From Acetobacteraceae bacterium (GTDB taxonomy: Bacteria > Pseudomonadota > Alphaproteobacteria > Zavarziniales > Zavarziniaceae): DNA of 15,644 bases. Positions within the stretch are counted from its first letter, which is position 1; each line of letters opens with the position of its first letter. A program made the translations under genes and the position numbers. This document shows, in pieces, positions 1 to 7,426 of the stretch. The notes beneath the pieces were generated by a model. That model worked only from the letters and a program-made list of their open reading frames with translations, was not told the origin of the DNA and ran no database searches. Where the stretch lies: assembly GCA_947379865.1 (NCBI GenBank), contig CANCOY010000086.1:1-15644 (forward strand), in the 5' to 3' direction.

Positions 1-88
1 AACAGGGGGCAAGGTCACTGGCTAGCCTGCTTGGCATGACATCGCCTGAGGTTGGCTGCCGCTTCAATCTGAGGCGCTCATCCGTGGC

Positions 89-105
89 GAATAATCGGCG
101 TTTAA
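89..105 (+). repeat. 17-bp direct repeat, copy 1
   Basis: The sequence GAATAATCGGCGTTTAA occurs here and again, identically, at 318-334. The spacing is 229 bases start to start. The flanking bases differ, so the identity stops exactly at 17 bp. It is not palindromic. It could be a regulator-binding site, or a duplication flanking an inserted AT-rich segment. The sequence alone does not decide between these. Confidence 0.75.
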
Positions 106-245
106 GTGTTTGATAAAGAAAAATCAGATCCTCTGTTTTTGGAAATGCATAAAAATATCAAATTCTGGGATTTTGAAAGCTTGATTGAGATTATACGTAA
201 AATATATTTAAAAATTTTGGCTGCAACATCAAATTTTCTGGTAAC
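106..245. other. AT-rich leader segment
   Basis: This stretch is strikingly AT-rich compared with the coding DNA around it, with A/T runs around 150-160 and 195-218. It lies between the two copies of the 17-bp repeat. It also holds an imperfect internal repeat: ATCAAATTCTGG at 157-168 and ATCAAATTTTCTGG at 228-241. No convincing ORF is present. It probably acts as a promoter or regulatory region for the chemosensory operon. A remnant of inserted DNA is the alternative. Confidence 0.4.
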
Positions 246-272
246 TAGCCATCGCGAAACGCCGCATTCCCA

Positions 273-301
273 TTGACGCAACCGCGACGCCAGCCTACGC
301 T
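273..301 (+). promoter_or_regulatory. candidate sigma-70 promoter of the che cluster
   Basis: TTGACG at 273-278 is followed by a 17-bp spacer and TACGCT at 296-301. This is a good -35 box and a moderate -10 box at ideal spacing. Transcription would start near 308, which would place the second copy of the 17-bp repeat (318-334) in the early transcribed leader, just ahead of the first start codon. This is pattern matching only. Confidence 0.33.
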
Positions 302-317
302 AAGCTTTCAGAACACT

Positions 318-334
318 GAATAATCGGCGTTTAA
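318..334 (+). repeat. 17-bp direct repeat, copy 2
   Basis: This is an exact second copy of the sequence at 89-105, ending 10 bases before the ATG of the first CDS. It contains an in-frame TAA at 321-323 that closes the reading frame upstream of that ATG. The position suggests a role as an operator or leader element, if it is functional. Confidence 0.75.
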
Positions 335-344
335 CGGGTTCGTA

Positions 345-1793
345 ATGGCAGCGACGAGTGGGGGCCTTTCGACCGGCGCGGGCGATCAGGGCGGGTTTGC
401 GGAGTTCGCGCGCTTTCTTCCCGTTGCGGCAGGCGGGCGGTTGTTCGCAGTTCGGATTGATCGGGTAATCGGGGTTGTCGAAAGCGCAACCATAACGCCG
501 CTGCCCTTCAGCCCACCCCCCTTTGAGGGCCTGGTGCTGGCCATGGGGCAGGTGGTGCCCCAAATCAGTCTCGCATCATTGTTTGATCTTGCCTCGCCAG
601 CAGGCGGGGTTGTGGTGCTGATCTCTGATAGTGGCGGTAGTGTCGGCCTGCGGGTCGAGCATGTACACTCGATGATCCAGATCGAGATGAATCAGGTCGT
701 TCCGCGTGCAGCGGGCGAAGAGACCCGGCCGTCCCTTGTCATGGGTCGCTATTCCGATGGTCGTGCGACCTGGGATGTCCTCAATCTCGATCATCTGACC
801 AATGATGCCCTGCCCATGACAGTGGCAGAGGCAGGCGCCGTCATGCTTGCGACAGAAGCTGTCGCCCAGAAGGTGGATGATGATGAGGAGGCGGTCGAAC
901 GACAGACCGAGCCTTATCTGATGCTCGAGGTTTCCGGCGAGCCTTATGCGGTCAAGGTGGCGCACGTCCTCGAACTGTTGGAATTGTCGACCCTGCGTTC
1001 AGTACCCCATGCGCCTGCCTGGATCGATGGCATGATCGACCTGCGTGGCAAGCCGGTGCTCGGCCTGTCGCTGGCGGCCTTGCTGAACCGGCCCGTGACC
1101 GCCCAGGGAAGGCTTGGCCTGATGGTCGCGCACGCCACTGGAACCATTGCCCTGATTGCCGAGCAGAGCCGCGCCATCGAACGCTTCGCGCCAGAACAGA
1201 TCCATCCCCTGCGCGAACCCATGGCTGGCATCACGAGCTATCTTGTGAGATCCGACGACAGCATTGTGGCAATCATAGATCCTCAGGCGATTCTTGAGCC
1301 CGTCGATCAAGACCTGCTCAACTGGATGCCCATGGCCGGGCAGGAAGATGCCGTGGCAGAGGCTTTGCGCCCCATGGAATATCACCAGTTTCTGACCATG
1401 CGGGTCGGGCGAGAGTTTCTGGCGATTTCCCTCGACAGGATCCACCGGCTCCAGGCATCGGTGCAGCTCACGCCTATTCCCGACAATGGCCTGGGCTTCG
1501 ACGGTCTGGCCGATGTGGGGGATGCCGTTGTTCCCATTGTCGACCTGCGACGGGTGCTCGGCCAGGCAACCGCCGAGGCGCCCGGCGAGGCGGCGCCCCC
1601 CTGTCTGCTTTCGATGATCGAAGGAGGCATGGCTGGCCTTGTAGTGGATCAGGTGCTTCGTATCGAGACAGTTCCGGAGAGCCAGATTTTCGAGACCGAG
1701 GACACGCCGAACTTGCCTGTTTCCCATGTATTGCGCCTTCAGGACCGCCTGATGTCCGTGGTGTCGCTGGATCGTCTGTTGCCGCCGCTTTAG
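345..1793 (+). CDS. triple CheW-domain scaffold protein
   Basis: This 482-residue protein reads as three successive CheW-like domains, at about 21-155, 188-325 and 346-482, with acidic or Ala/Glu-rich linkers near 175-187 and 331-343. CheW domains are SH3-like adaptors that couple MCPs to CheA in cytoplasmic chemosensory arrays. A normal CheW is about 150-170 residues with one domain. Only the middle domain keeps the usual Leu-Arg-Gly signature (IDLRGKPVLG, 231-240). The first has AMGQVVP and the third DVGDAVVP at the same place, so the three may differ in partners. The in-frame TAA at 321 makes ATG 345 the first possible start, although its ribosome site is weak. The next gene follows at once, consistent with an operon. 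The family assignment is firm. The scaffold role is inferred from domain content. Confidence 0.85.
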   Translation: MAATSGGLSTGAGDQGGFAEFARFLPVAAGGRLFAVRIDRVIGVVESATITPLPFSPPPFEGLVLAMGQVVPQISLASLFDLASPAGGVVVLISDSGGSVGLRVEHVHSMIQIEMNQVVPRAAGEETRPSLVMGRYSDGRATWDVLNLDHLTNDALPMTVAEAGAVMLATEAVAQKVDDDEEAVERQTEPYLMLEVSGEPYAVKVAHVLELLELSTLRSVPHAPAWIDGMIDLRGKPVLGLSLAALLNRPVTAQGRLGLMVAHATGTIALIAEQSRAIERFAPEQIHPLREPMAGITSYLVRSDDSIVAIIDPQAILEPVDQDLLNWMPMAGQEDAVAEALRPMEYHQFLTMRVGREFLAISLDRIHRLQASVQLTPIPDNGLGFDGLADVGDAVVPIVDLRRVLGQATAEAPGEAAPPCLLSMIEGGMAGLVVDQVLRIETVPESQIFETEDTPNLPVSHVLRLQDRLMSVVSLDRLLPPL

Positions 1794-1810
1794 TTGCGGA
1801 ACGGATTGGT

Positions 1811-1816
1811 GGAGAG
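1811..1816 (+). promoter_or_regulatory. Shine-Dalgarno site favouring GTG 1824
   Basis: GGAGAG lies 7 bases before GTG 1824, which is ideal spacing. The competing upstream TTG at 1794 directly abuts the preceding stop codon and has no comparable site. This supports the shorter receiver protein. Confidence 0.5.
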
Positions 1817-1823
1817 TTTTTCC

Positions 1824-2219
1824 GTGCCTTTCAGACTTCTGCTTGTGTGTTGCGAGCAAACCCTCAGCCATCTTCTGCGGGATAGGTTGGCTGGTGCGTT
1901 CAACGTCGTCGGCACGGCAACGACGCCCGACGAGGCCATTGCGACAGCACGCTCTGTCGAGGCCGATGTGATCCTGTTCGATGCCGATCTGTGGAAGGTG
2001 GAGGCTGTTGACCTGATCGCCAAGCTCTCCCTCGTCAGCGCAGCCCCCATATTGGCGCTGTCATCGCATGCGGCACCCGGCAGCCTGGCCGGTGTTGCCA
2101 TGCTTGAAAGCGGCGCACGCTCGGTGGTGCCCAAAGGCAGGGGGCAATTGCCGCTGGATCTATCAGGGGAGCGTGGCGAGATGCTGGTTGCAGCTCTGAC
2201 GCGGGCGGCCACGCCATGA
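1824..2219 (+). CDS. stand-alone CheB-type receiver domain, acidic pocket eroded
   Basis: The GTG start gives 131 residues that cover one receiver (REC) domain and little else. The phospho-acceptor Asp is D53 in ILFDADLW. The switch Ser is S80 in LALSSHA, and the conserved Lys is K104 in SVVPKG. The usual pair of acidic residues after beta-1 is replaced by Cys9-Cys10-Glu11, so Mg2+ binding and phosphotransfer from CheA may be weak. The SSHA segment and the Gly-Ala...Lys spacing resemble the N-terminal receiver of CheB more than CheY, though no output domain follows. It could be a phosphate sink, a docking protein or a non-phosphorylated adaptor. The stop overlaps the cheA start as ATGA. A TTG at 1794 would add 10 residues. 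Confidence 0.7.
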   Translation: MPFRLLLVCCEQTLSHLLRDRLAGAFNVVGTATTPDEAIATARSVEADVILFDADLWKVEAVDLIAKLSLVSAAPILALSSHAAPGSLAGVAMLESGARSVVPKGRGQLPLDLSGERGEMLVAALTRAATP

Positions 2220-4951
2220 ATGTCGATAGCACCCAGTTGATCGAACAATTTGCCATCGAGACCCAGGAACATCTGGACGCAGTCGAGCCAGTGCTGCTGC
2301 AGGCGGAGTGGGCAACGCCTGACAAGGCTGCAACGGCAGCGCTATTCCGGGCCTTTCATTCGATCAAGGGCCTTGCCCGTCTGCTGGAATTGCGCGGCCT
2401 CGAATCCCTTGCCAATCATGTGGAAAGCCTGTTGGGGGAAATCCGCGCCGAGCGCCTGGTGCTTGATGCGAAACTCCTGCCATTACTGCTGGAAGCACTG
2501 GATAACATCCGGCAACTGCGCGAGCAGGGCATCGTCAACGGCATCGATGCCGAGGCGCCGCCATCCCTGCTGGAGCGGCTCGACGCCGCCACGCGGTCGG
2601 CCGGAAATGCCGCCATCGAGACATCCCCGCACATCCCTGGTGAGGGTGCCCTGCATGACGATGCCGACACCCTGGCCTATTTTGCCGAGCTGCTTTGTGA
2701 ATGCCTGCCGAATATCGGTGATTTGACCGGCGGCGACACCGCCCAGATCATGGAGGATCTGGACGTCCTCATGATCGGGGCGGAGAGATTGCAACTCAAC
2801 GGCCTGCGCAATCACCTCGCCAGATTGATTGCCGCGCCGCGCTCCGGGCAGATCGACCTGATCGCCCTGGTGCTGGCGGACGCTCGTCGGTTCGGCCGCA
2901 TCGCCGGTCTCGACACGGGCGCGGAACAGGCCTTGATCGGGGTGATGCCAGCCTTGCGACAGGCCATGGCCGCAACGGCCGAGGCGCTGGAACAGACGCT
3001 ATCGGGCGATCCCGCCGCCGCGCCGGCACTGGCGGAGCGGTTGCTGCGCCTGGCTGCTGCTGGCCTGAATGACGGGGGTCTTGCGGCCCTTGTCTTGCAA
3101 TCCATGGGCGATGAGGCCTCGCGCGCGCGGGTCATGCCTGCGGTTCGCCTGCTGGCCACGGGTTTTGGCCCGGACGCAACGGATGCCTCCGATTTCCTCG
3201 CCATGGAGGCTGAGCGCCTGAGGGAGGCGATGCTGGCCGAGCGGCCCTGGGCACCGCAACTGCGCAAGGCGCTGGAGGGTCGCGCCATCGACCCCGACCT
3301 TCTGGGCGAGCCTGATGCGGAAGCGCTTCGCCAGCTGGCAGCAATGCTTGAGGGTGGCCAGCACAGGCTCATGGCCGTGACACTTTCCTTGCCGCCATCC
3401 GCAGAGCGACCGGGCCTGTTTGACAGGTTGTGGAGGGAGTTCCACCCGGCCCTGGCCCAGGCCTCGGTCAGCGCTGGAATTGATGTCCTTGCGATGCTGA
3501 TGGTTTCCAGCCAGACCAAGGCCGCGCTGAGGGCGCGTGTCCTCGACGTGTATGGCGAGGCCGTCTTCATCGATGTGCGTGAGTTCGATAGCCAGAGCTT
3601 CGATAATCCCTGGGCGCGATCAAAGATGGCGACGGCTGGAGGCGCCGGGGTTGGCGACAGCCAGGTTCGCGTGCCGGTGGAGATCCTCGACCGCCTGTTT
3701 GGCCGCATCGGTGAGTTCTTTACGATCAGCAGTGCGCTGAACGTTCTGATTGTTGACTCGCAAGTCCCCACAATCCTCCAACGCCTGACCGATCATCTGA
3801 TGACTGCCGCACCAGAACTGGTGCCAGGCATCGACGTTCTGCAACGCCAGCAGAATGATCTTTCCCAGATCGAGGCAGAGGTTCACCGCCTTGTCAGCCT
3901 CGTGCACGAGGCGACCCTTGGTTTGCGGGTTATCCCGCTTGACGTGGTGTTCAACCGTTTCCCGCGCATGGTGCGTGAGATGGCGAGGGCCCATGGCAAG
4001 ATGGTGCGCTTTGAAGCCAGGGCCGATGGCATCAAGGTCGACAAGGGCATGACCGAACTGCTCGCCGATCCTTTGATGCACATGCTGCGCAACGCCCTGG
4101 ATCACGGTGTCGAAGGACCTGAGGAGCGGGTGGCAGCCAACAAGCCAAGTATGGCCAGCATCCGCCTAACTGCCGTGCAGAACGGTAATCGGATCGCCGT
4201 TGAAATTGTCGATGACGGGCGCGGCATCGATAGCGAGCGTGTGCGCCTGCGTGCTGTGGCACAAGGACTTGTCACCGAAGCTGAGAGCCTCAAGCTCTCG
4301 CGCGACCAGATCTATCGGTTCATCTTTGCCGCCGGCTTCTCGACGGCAGACCAGGTCACCGATACCTCCGGTCGCGGCGTGGGCATGGATGTGGCGCTGA
4401 TCAATGTCTCTCGGCTGGGCGGGCGCATCGATGTTCAGAGCATCCCGGGGCAGGGCACGACCTTCCGGCTCGACATGCCGCTTTCGGCTGCCATGCAGAC
4501 CGTGCTGCTGGCAGAGACCAGCGTGCAGATGGTGGCATTCCCCGAGAGAATGGTTGCCGAAGCGGCGACGGTATCAAAAAGCGTTGTCCAATATGTGAAT
4601 GGCCAGCGTGCCATCCTGATGCATGACCGCTTCCTGCCCCTGTTCAGGCTGGCCGACCTGCTGAAACTTCCGGACACAGACAGCACCCAGGCAGGTGATG
4701 ATCTTGCCATCATCATCGTTACAACCAAGCAGTTCCGTTATGGTGTTGAGGTTGAGCGCATCCTGCGTCGTCATGAGATGCTGATCCGCGAAACCCATCC
4801 CCGGATCTCCCAGTTGCCGGGTATCGGGGGTGTCTCCACCCTTGGCACCGACCGGATCGTGCTGGTGGTCGACCAGGACGGTCTGACCGAGTTGGCCCGG
4901 GCGGCAGTGGTACCCGGCATGCGAACGGCGCAGCGCGCCGCCGGGTCCTGA
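2216..4951 (+). CDS. cheA: chemotaxis-type histidine kinase CheA
   Basis: This 911-residue CheA autophosphorylates in response to MCP/CheW input and passes phosphate to receivers. An N-terminal Hpt domain (about 5-105) has the phospho-His H48 in AFHSIKGLA. The dimerisation domain starts near 484. The ATPase core shows the N box with His622, Asn626, Asp629 and His630 (MLRNALDHGVE), G1 at DDGRGID (666-672), an F box near 700-709 and G2 at SGRGVGM (718-724). Then comes GQGTTF (745-750). A CheW-like regulatory domain covers about 757-895. Residues 110-480 are unusually long. They include a helical, Hpt-like stretch without the active His (about 150-210) and a beta-alpha-beta stretch at about 384-458 that could be a P2-like receiver-docking domain. 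No C-terminal receiver is present. The start is coupled to the previous gene by ATGA, and the next gene begins 2 bases after the stop. Confidence 0.95.
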   Translation: MNVDSTQLIEQFAIETQEHLDAVEPVLLQAEWATPDKAATAALFRAFHSIKGLARLLELRGLESLANHVESLLGEIRAERLVLDAKLLPLLLEALDNIRQLREQGIVNGIDAEAPPSLLERLDAATRSAGNAAIETSPHIPGEGALHDDADTLAYFAELLCECLPNIGDLTGGDTAQIMEDLDVLMIGAERLQLNGLRNHLARLIAAPRSGQIDLIALVLADARRFGRIAGLDTGAEQALIGVMPALRQAMAATAEALEQTLSGDPAAAPALAERLLRLAAAGLNDGGLAALVLQSMGDEASRARVMPAVRLLATGFGPDATDASDFLAMEAERLREAMLAERPWAPQLRKALEGRAIDPDLLGEPDAEALRQLAAMLEGGQHRLMAVTLSLPPSAERPGLFDRLWREFHPALAQASVSAGIDVLAMLMVSSQTKAALRARVLDVYGEAVFIDVREFDSQSFDNPWARSKMATAGGAGVGDSQVRVPVEILDRLFGRIGEFFTISSALNVLIVDSQVPTILQRLTDHLMTAAPELVPGIDVLQRQQNDLSQIEAEVHRLVSLVHEATLGLRVIPLDVVFNRFPRMVREMARAHGKMVRFEARADGIKVDKGMTELLADPLMHMLRNALDHGVEGPEERVAANKPSMASIRLTAVQNGNRIAVEIVDDGRGIDSERVRLRAVAQGLVTEAESLKLSRDQIYRFIFAAGFSTADQVTDTSGRGVGMDVALINVSRLGGRIDVQSIPGQGTTFRLDMPLSAAMQTVLLAETSVQMVAFPERMVAEAATVSKSVVQYVNGQRAILMHDRFLPLFRLADLLKLPDTDSTQAGDDLAIIIVTTKQFRYGVEVERILRRHEMLIRETHPRISQLPGIGGVSTLGTDRIVLVVDQDGLTELARAAVVPGMRTAQRAAGS

Positions 4952-4953
4952 CC

Positions 4954-5442
4954 ATGGAATTCGATTATCTGAAGGTGCGCTGCGGCCCCTATCATGTGCT
5001 GGTTCCGGGAGCCAATGTTGCCCGCATCGAACAGGTGCCAAATATGGGGCAGAGCCATCTTTCGCTGCGCCGGGCGCGCCAGAAGGGTGGTATTCTGATT
5101 ATAGATGGGCGGACCCTGCTTGGACTGAATCCGCCTGTGGCAGCAGGGTCGCATGTTGTGGTGCACTGGTCCTTGTTTGGTGAGCCTGTGGGCGCTGCGT
5201 TGGTGGTGGACGGCGTTGATGGCCTGCGCAGTGGCTATGAGGCTGAATTTCTTCCGCTTCCCAGGGTTCCCTGGGAGTTCAGTCTCCTGTTCGACGGGTT
5301 GATCCATACGCCAGGCAGTCCGTTTATGCTTAGACTACGGAAAAATATTGTGCCGCCGCTGGAAACACCGGCAGACCGGCGGCGGTTCTGCCGGTCCTTC
5401 ATTGGGGTAGACGCCCCTTCTGATATCACCCGCGCTGCATGA
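4954..5442 (+). CDS. cheW: small divergent CheW-like adaptor
   Basis: This 162-residue protein lies between CheA and the cyclase fusion. Its beta-rich pattern fits a single CheW-like domain, for example VRCGPYHVLVPGANVARIEQV near the start, GGILIIDGRTLLGL at 45-58 and AALVVDGVDGL at 81-91. The usual Asn/Leu-Arg-Gly signature before the central strand is missing, being replaced by a basic SLRRARQKG segment. The C-terminus is basic and carries DRRRFCRS at 141-148. It would act as a coupling protein in the same array. The divergence means binding to CheA or MCPs is not assured. ATG 4954 is 2 bases after the cheA stop, and its own stop overlaps the next start as ATGA, so translation is probably coupled. 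Confidence 0.75.
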   Translation: MEFDYLKVRCGPYHVLVPGANVARIEQVPNMGQSHLSLRRARQKGGILIIDGRTLLGLNPPVAAGSHVVVHWSLFGEPVGAALVVDGVDGLRSGYEAEFLPLPRVPWEFSLLFDGLIHTPGSPFMLRLRKNIVPPLETPADRRRFCRSFIGVDAPSDITRAA

Positions 5443-7169
5443 CGAGCACCCCGATGAACATCGAAGCCAGAAAACGGATCCTTGTTGTTGATGACAGCTT
5501 CATCATGCGGAAGCTGGTGTGTGATCTCGTGGAATCAGATCCCGAGCTTGAGGTGGTCGACACGGCAGAGGACGGACGGATAGCGCTGCAGAAGGTCCGC
5601 GAGTGCAAGCCGGATCTGGTGCTGCTGGATATCGAGATGCCGGAGATGTCGGGCCTGGAGACGCTGAGGCGGCTTGGCCTGCGCAGCAAGACCAAGGTGA
5701 TCATACTGTCCTCCCTTGGCCAAAAGGGAAGCGCAGAGTCGATCGAAGCGCTGCGTCTTGGTGCCTCGGCGGTTCTGGCAAAGCCGTCAGGGGCTATCAG
5801 TCTCGATCTGCATGAGCGGACCGGTTCGGAAATCATCCGTACCATCCGCGACATCCTCGGCCTTGCCCCGCTTGAGATGCCGCCCACCGACCCGGTGCCA
5901 GCCGGCGCCGGCCATGGGACTGATGAACCAAAGCCTGCAACTGGGGCCACAGCTTCTGTGGACCAGGTTCGTGATCTCCTGCTGGGCGCTCTTGCGACCG
6001 GCGTCATGTCGTTCGATCGCGCCGGACGCCTTTCACTGATTAATGAGGCGGCAAGATCCATACTCGGTCTTCCAGGCGTTACGGTGGGTGAGAGCACGCT
6101 CGATCAGATCTTTGCGGATTACAATGAAACTCTTGGCTCCGACATTCGTGAAGTGATAGCGACAGGCCAGCCTATGGCGGCGATGGATAATGAATATGGC
6201 CTGAGTGATGGCAGTTGGCGCCCCGTCCGGATCAGCGCCTTGCCAACGGTGCAGTCGATGGAAACCGATGGCGTGCTTGTCCTGATCGACGATATGACGC
6301 GGGACAAGGAGGTCAGGAAGATCCTCTCGCGTACACTTTCCGATGATGTGGCGGCAAAGCTCTTGTCCTCTGGCAGCCTTGGGCTGGGCGGATCAATGGA
6401 GACCGCCTCGATCCTGTTCTCTGATATTCGTCAGTTTACAAATCTGTCAGAGACCCTTGGGGCGGCCGGTATTGTCGAGATGCTGAACGAGTATTTTTCC
6501 TTCATGGAAGATATTCTCAAGAGCAACGGCGGTGTGATCGACAAGTACATTGGCGATGCGATCATGGCGCTTTTCGGCGTGCCGGCGAAACTCGGCAAGG
6601 ATGCCGACCGCGCAGTGAAATCCGGCCAAGACATGATTTCGGCACTGGAACTGCTCAACAGTGGGCGCAAGCGGCAGGGCAAGCCCAGCATTGCCGTGGG
6701 TGTCGGCATCAGCACCGGCCCGGTGATCGCTGGCAACATCGGCTCCCCCACCCGTATGAATTACACCGTGATCGGCGATACCGTTAACCTCGCCTCCCGC
6801 ATTGAATCCCTGACCAAGCAATATGGTGCGGAACTTCTGATCTGTGGCGATACCATGGCAGCCCTTTCAGATCCTGTGCAGGCGCGCAAGGTTGATGTGG
6901 TTCGCGTGAAGGGCCAGACGGCGGCGACGGTGCTTTACCAGGTGTTTCAGCCCAAGGCGCCCATAGACCCGGCATGGTTACAGGCCTATGGCACGGGCTT
7001 TGATGCCTATGTGCGGGGCGATTGGGCCGATGCCCTGCGTCTGATGGGCGAGGCACTGAGCCTGCACCCCGATGACAAGGCGGCCAAGTTGATCCTGGAT
7101 CGTTGTGCCACTCTGGCAAAGGACAGCGCCGGTGGTTGGGATGGGGTCTGGGTGATGTACGAAAAATGA
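5439..7169 (+). CDS. receiver-PAS-class III adenylate cyclase fusion
   Basis: This 576-residue protein would convert ATP to cAMP under control of CheA phosphorylation. Residues 12-142 are an intact receiver: acidic pair D18-D19, phospho-Asp D64 in VLLDIEMPEM, S91 and K115 in LAKPSG. The IEMPEMSGL and SSLGQKG segments resemble CheB. A PAS domain covers about 175-290. A helical linker (about 295-315) leads to the cyclase domain (about 322-505). Metal-binding Asp329 (FSDIRQF) and Asp373 (YIGDAIMALFG) are present. Lys369 and Thr443 occupy the ATP-specifying positions, and Asn450 and Arg454 the transition-state positions, so it should be active and of class IIIb. A TPR-like tail covers about 518-560. 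The ATG overlaps the preceding stop as ATGA; ATG 5454 is a second option. No transmembrane segment is seen. It is the most likely output of this pathway. Confidence 0.92.
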   Translation: MTSTPMNIEARKRILVVDDSFIMRKLVCDLVESDPELEVVDTAEDGRIALQKVRECKPDLVLLDIEMPEMSGLETLRRLGLRSKTKVIILSSLGQKGSAESIEALRLGASAVLAKPSGAISLDLHERTGSEIIRTIRDILGLAPLEMPPTDPVPAGAGHGTDEPKPATGATASVDQVRDLLLGALATGVMSFDRAGRLSLINEAARSILGLPGVTVGESTLDQIFADYNETLGSDIREVIATGQPMAAMDNEYGLSDGSWRPVRISALPTVQSMETDGVLVLIDDMTRDKEVRKILSRTLSDDVAAKLLSSGSLGLGGSMETASILFSDIRQFTNLSETLGAAGIVEMLNEYFSFMEDILKSNGGVIDKYIGDAIMALFGVPAKLGKDADRAVKSGQDMISALELLNSGRKRQGKPSIAVGVGISTGPVIAGNIGSPTRMNYTVIGDTVNLASRIESLTKQYGAELLICGDTMAALSDPVQARKVDVVRVKGQTAATVLYQVFQPKAPIDPAWLQAYGTGFDAYVRGDWADALRLMGEALSLHPDDKAAKLILDRCATLAKDSAGGWDGVWVMYEK

Positions 7170-7300
7170 GACATTTCAGGGACCTGGCAACGTGGCCCCG
7201 TGAATACTGGAAATATCACAAGCTTTTACATCGTTGGATAATTGTTGTGTTACGTATTTTTGAGTTGGTTTTTGGGATGAAGGGAATAACACAGGCTTGA
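7166..7300 (+). CDS. possible 44-residue hydrophobic small protein
   Basis: ATG 7166 overlaps the cyclase stop as ATGA, the same junction style as at 2216 and 5439. It opens a 44-codon frame ending at TGA 7298-7300. The product has an aromatic, basic first half (residues 1-23, with three Trp in the first 24 residues) and a hydrophobic stretch IIVVLRIFELVFGM at 25-38, which could be a membrane-associated amphipathic helix. Against it are the lack of a clear Shine-Dalgarno site and third-position GC of only about 45 percent by hand count, well below the neighbours. The second half also lies in AT-rich DNA that could simply be promoter. No family is recognised. Confidence 0.25.
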   Translation: MRHFRDLATWPREYWKYHKLLHRWIIVVLRIFELVFGMKGITQA

Positions 7301-7426
7301 ATTCTTTATGTGATTTACTGACGTGTGGATACCTATCCTGTCTCCATCGGCGGGCCGAGAGATTGGAGAGTGCCATGCGTGTCGCTGGGCAACCTCTCTT
7401 GTACAAACGCTTCGAAGGAGCGAACA
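7301..7426. other. gap between cyclase gene and MCP gene
   Basis: Together with the small frame before it, this makes about 257 bases between the cyclase stop and the MCP start. About 7200-7320 is AT-rich, as expected for a promoter, so the mcp-cheR-cheB genes may have their own transcript. I could not pick a -35/-10 pair with good spacing: TTTACT at 7314 and TATCCT at 7334 are only 14 apart. No terminator with a T-run is visible. Confidence 0.35.
7415..7420 (+). promoter_or_regulatory. Shine-Dalgarno site fixing MCP start at 7427
   Basis: AAGGAG sits 6 bases before ATG 7427, the best ribosome site in the window. It argues against the in-frame GTG at 7325, which would add 34 residues with no signal-sequence or domain character before the first membrane helix. 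Confidence 0.8.

Noticed and set aside
89..105. Reverse complement of the 17-bp repeat contains GCCGATTA, near the flagellar sigma-28 -10 box (GCCGATAA)
   Set aside because: No TAAA -35 element sits at the required distance on that strand, and no flagellar genes are nearby.
3..113. Open frame at the left edge that could be the C-terminus of an upstream gene
   Set aside because: It is only 36 codons, has no recognisable motif, and its end runs into the 17-bp repeat. It is not enough to call a gene.
2812..3771. 319-residue minus-strand ORF inside cheA
   Set aside because: It is a Ser/Arg/Ala-rich low-complexity translation antisense to a strongly conserved kinase gene, as GC-rich DNA often yields.
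7177..7202. GGGACC...GGCCCC hairpin just after the cyclase stop as a terminator
   Set aside because: The stem has a mismatch and there is no T-run.
7325..7426. Longer MCP start at GTG 7325
   Set aside because: The excellent AAGGAG before ATG 7427 and the membrane helix right after it favour the shorter form. The extra residues look like untranslated leader.
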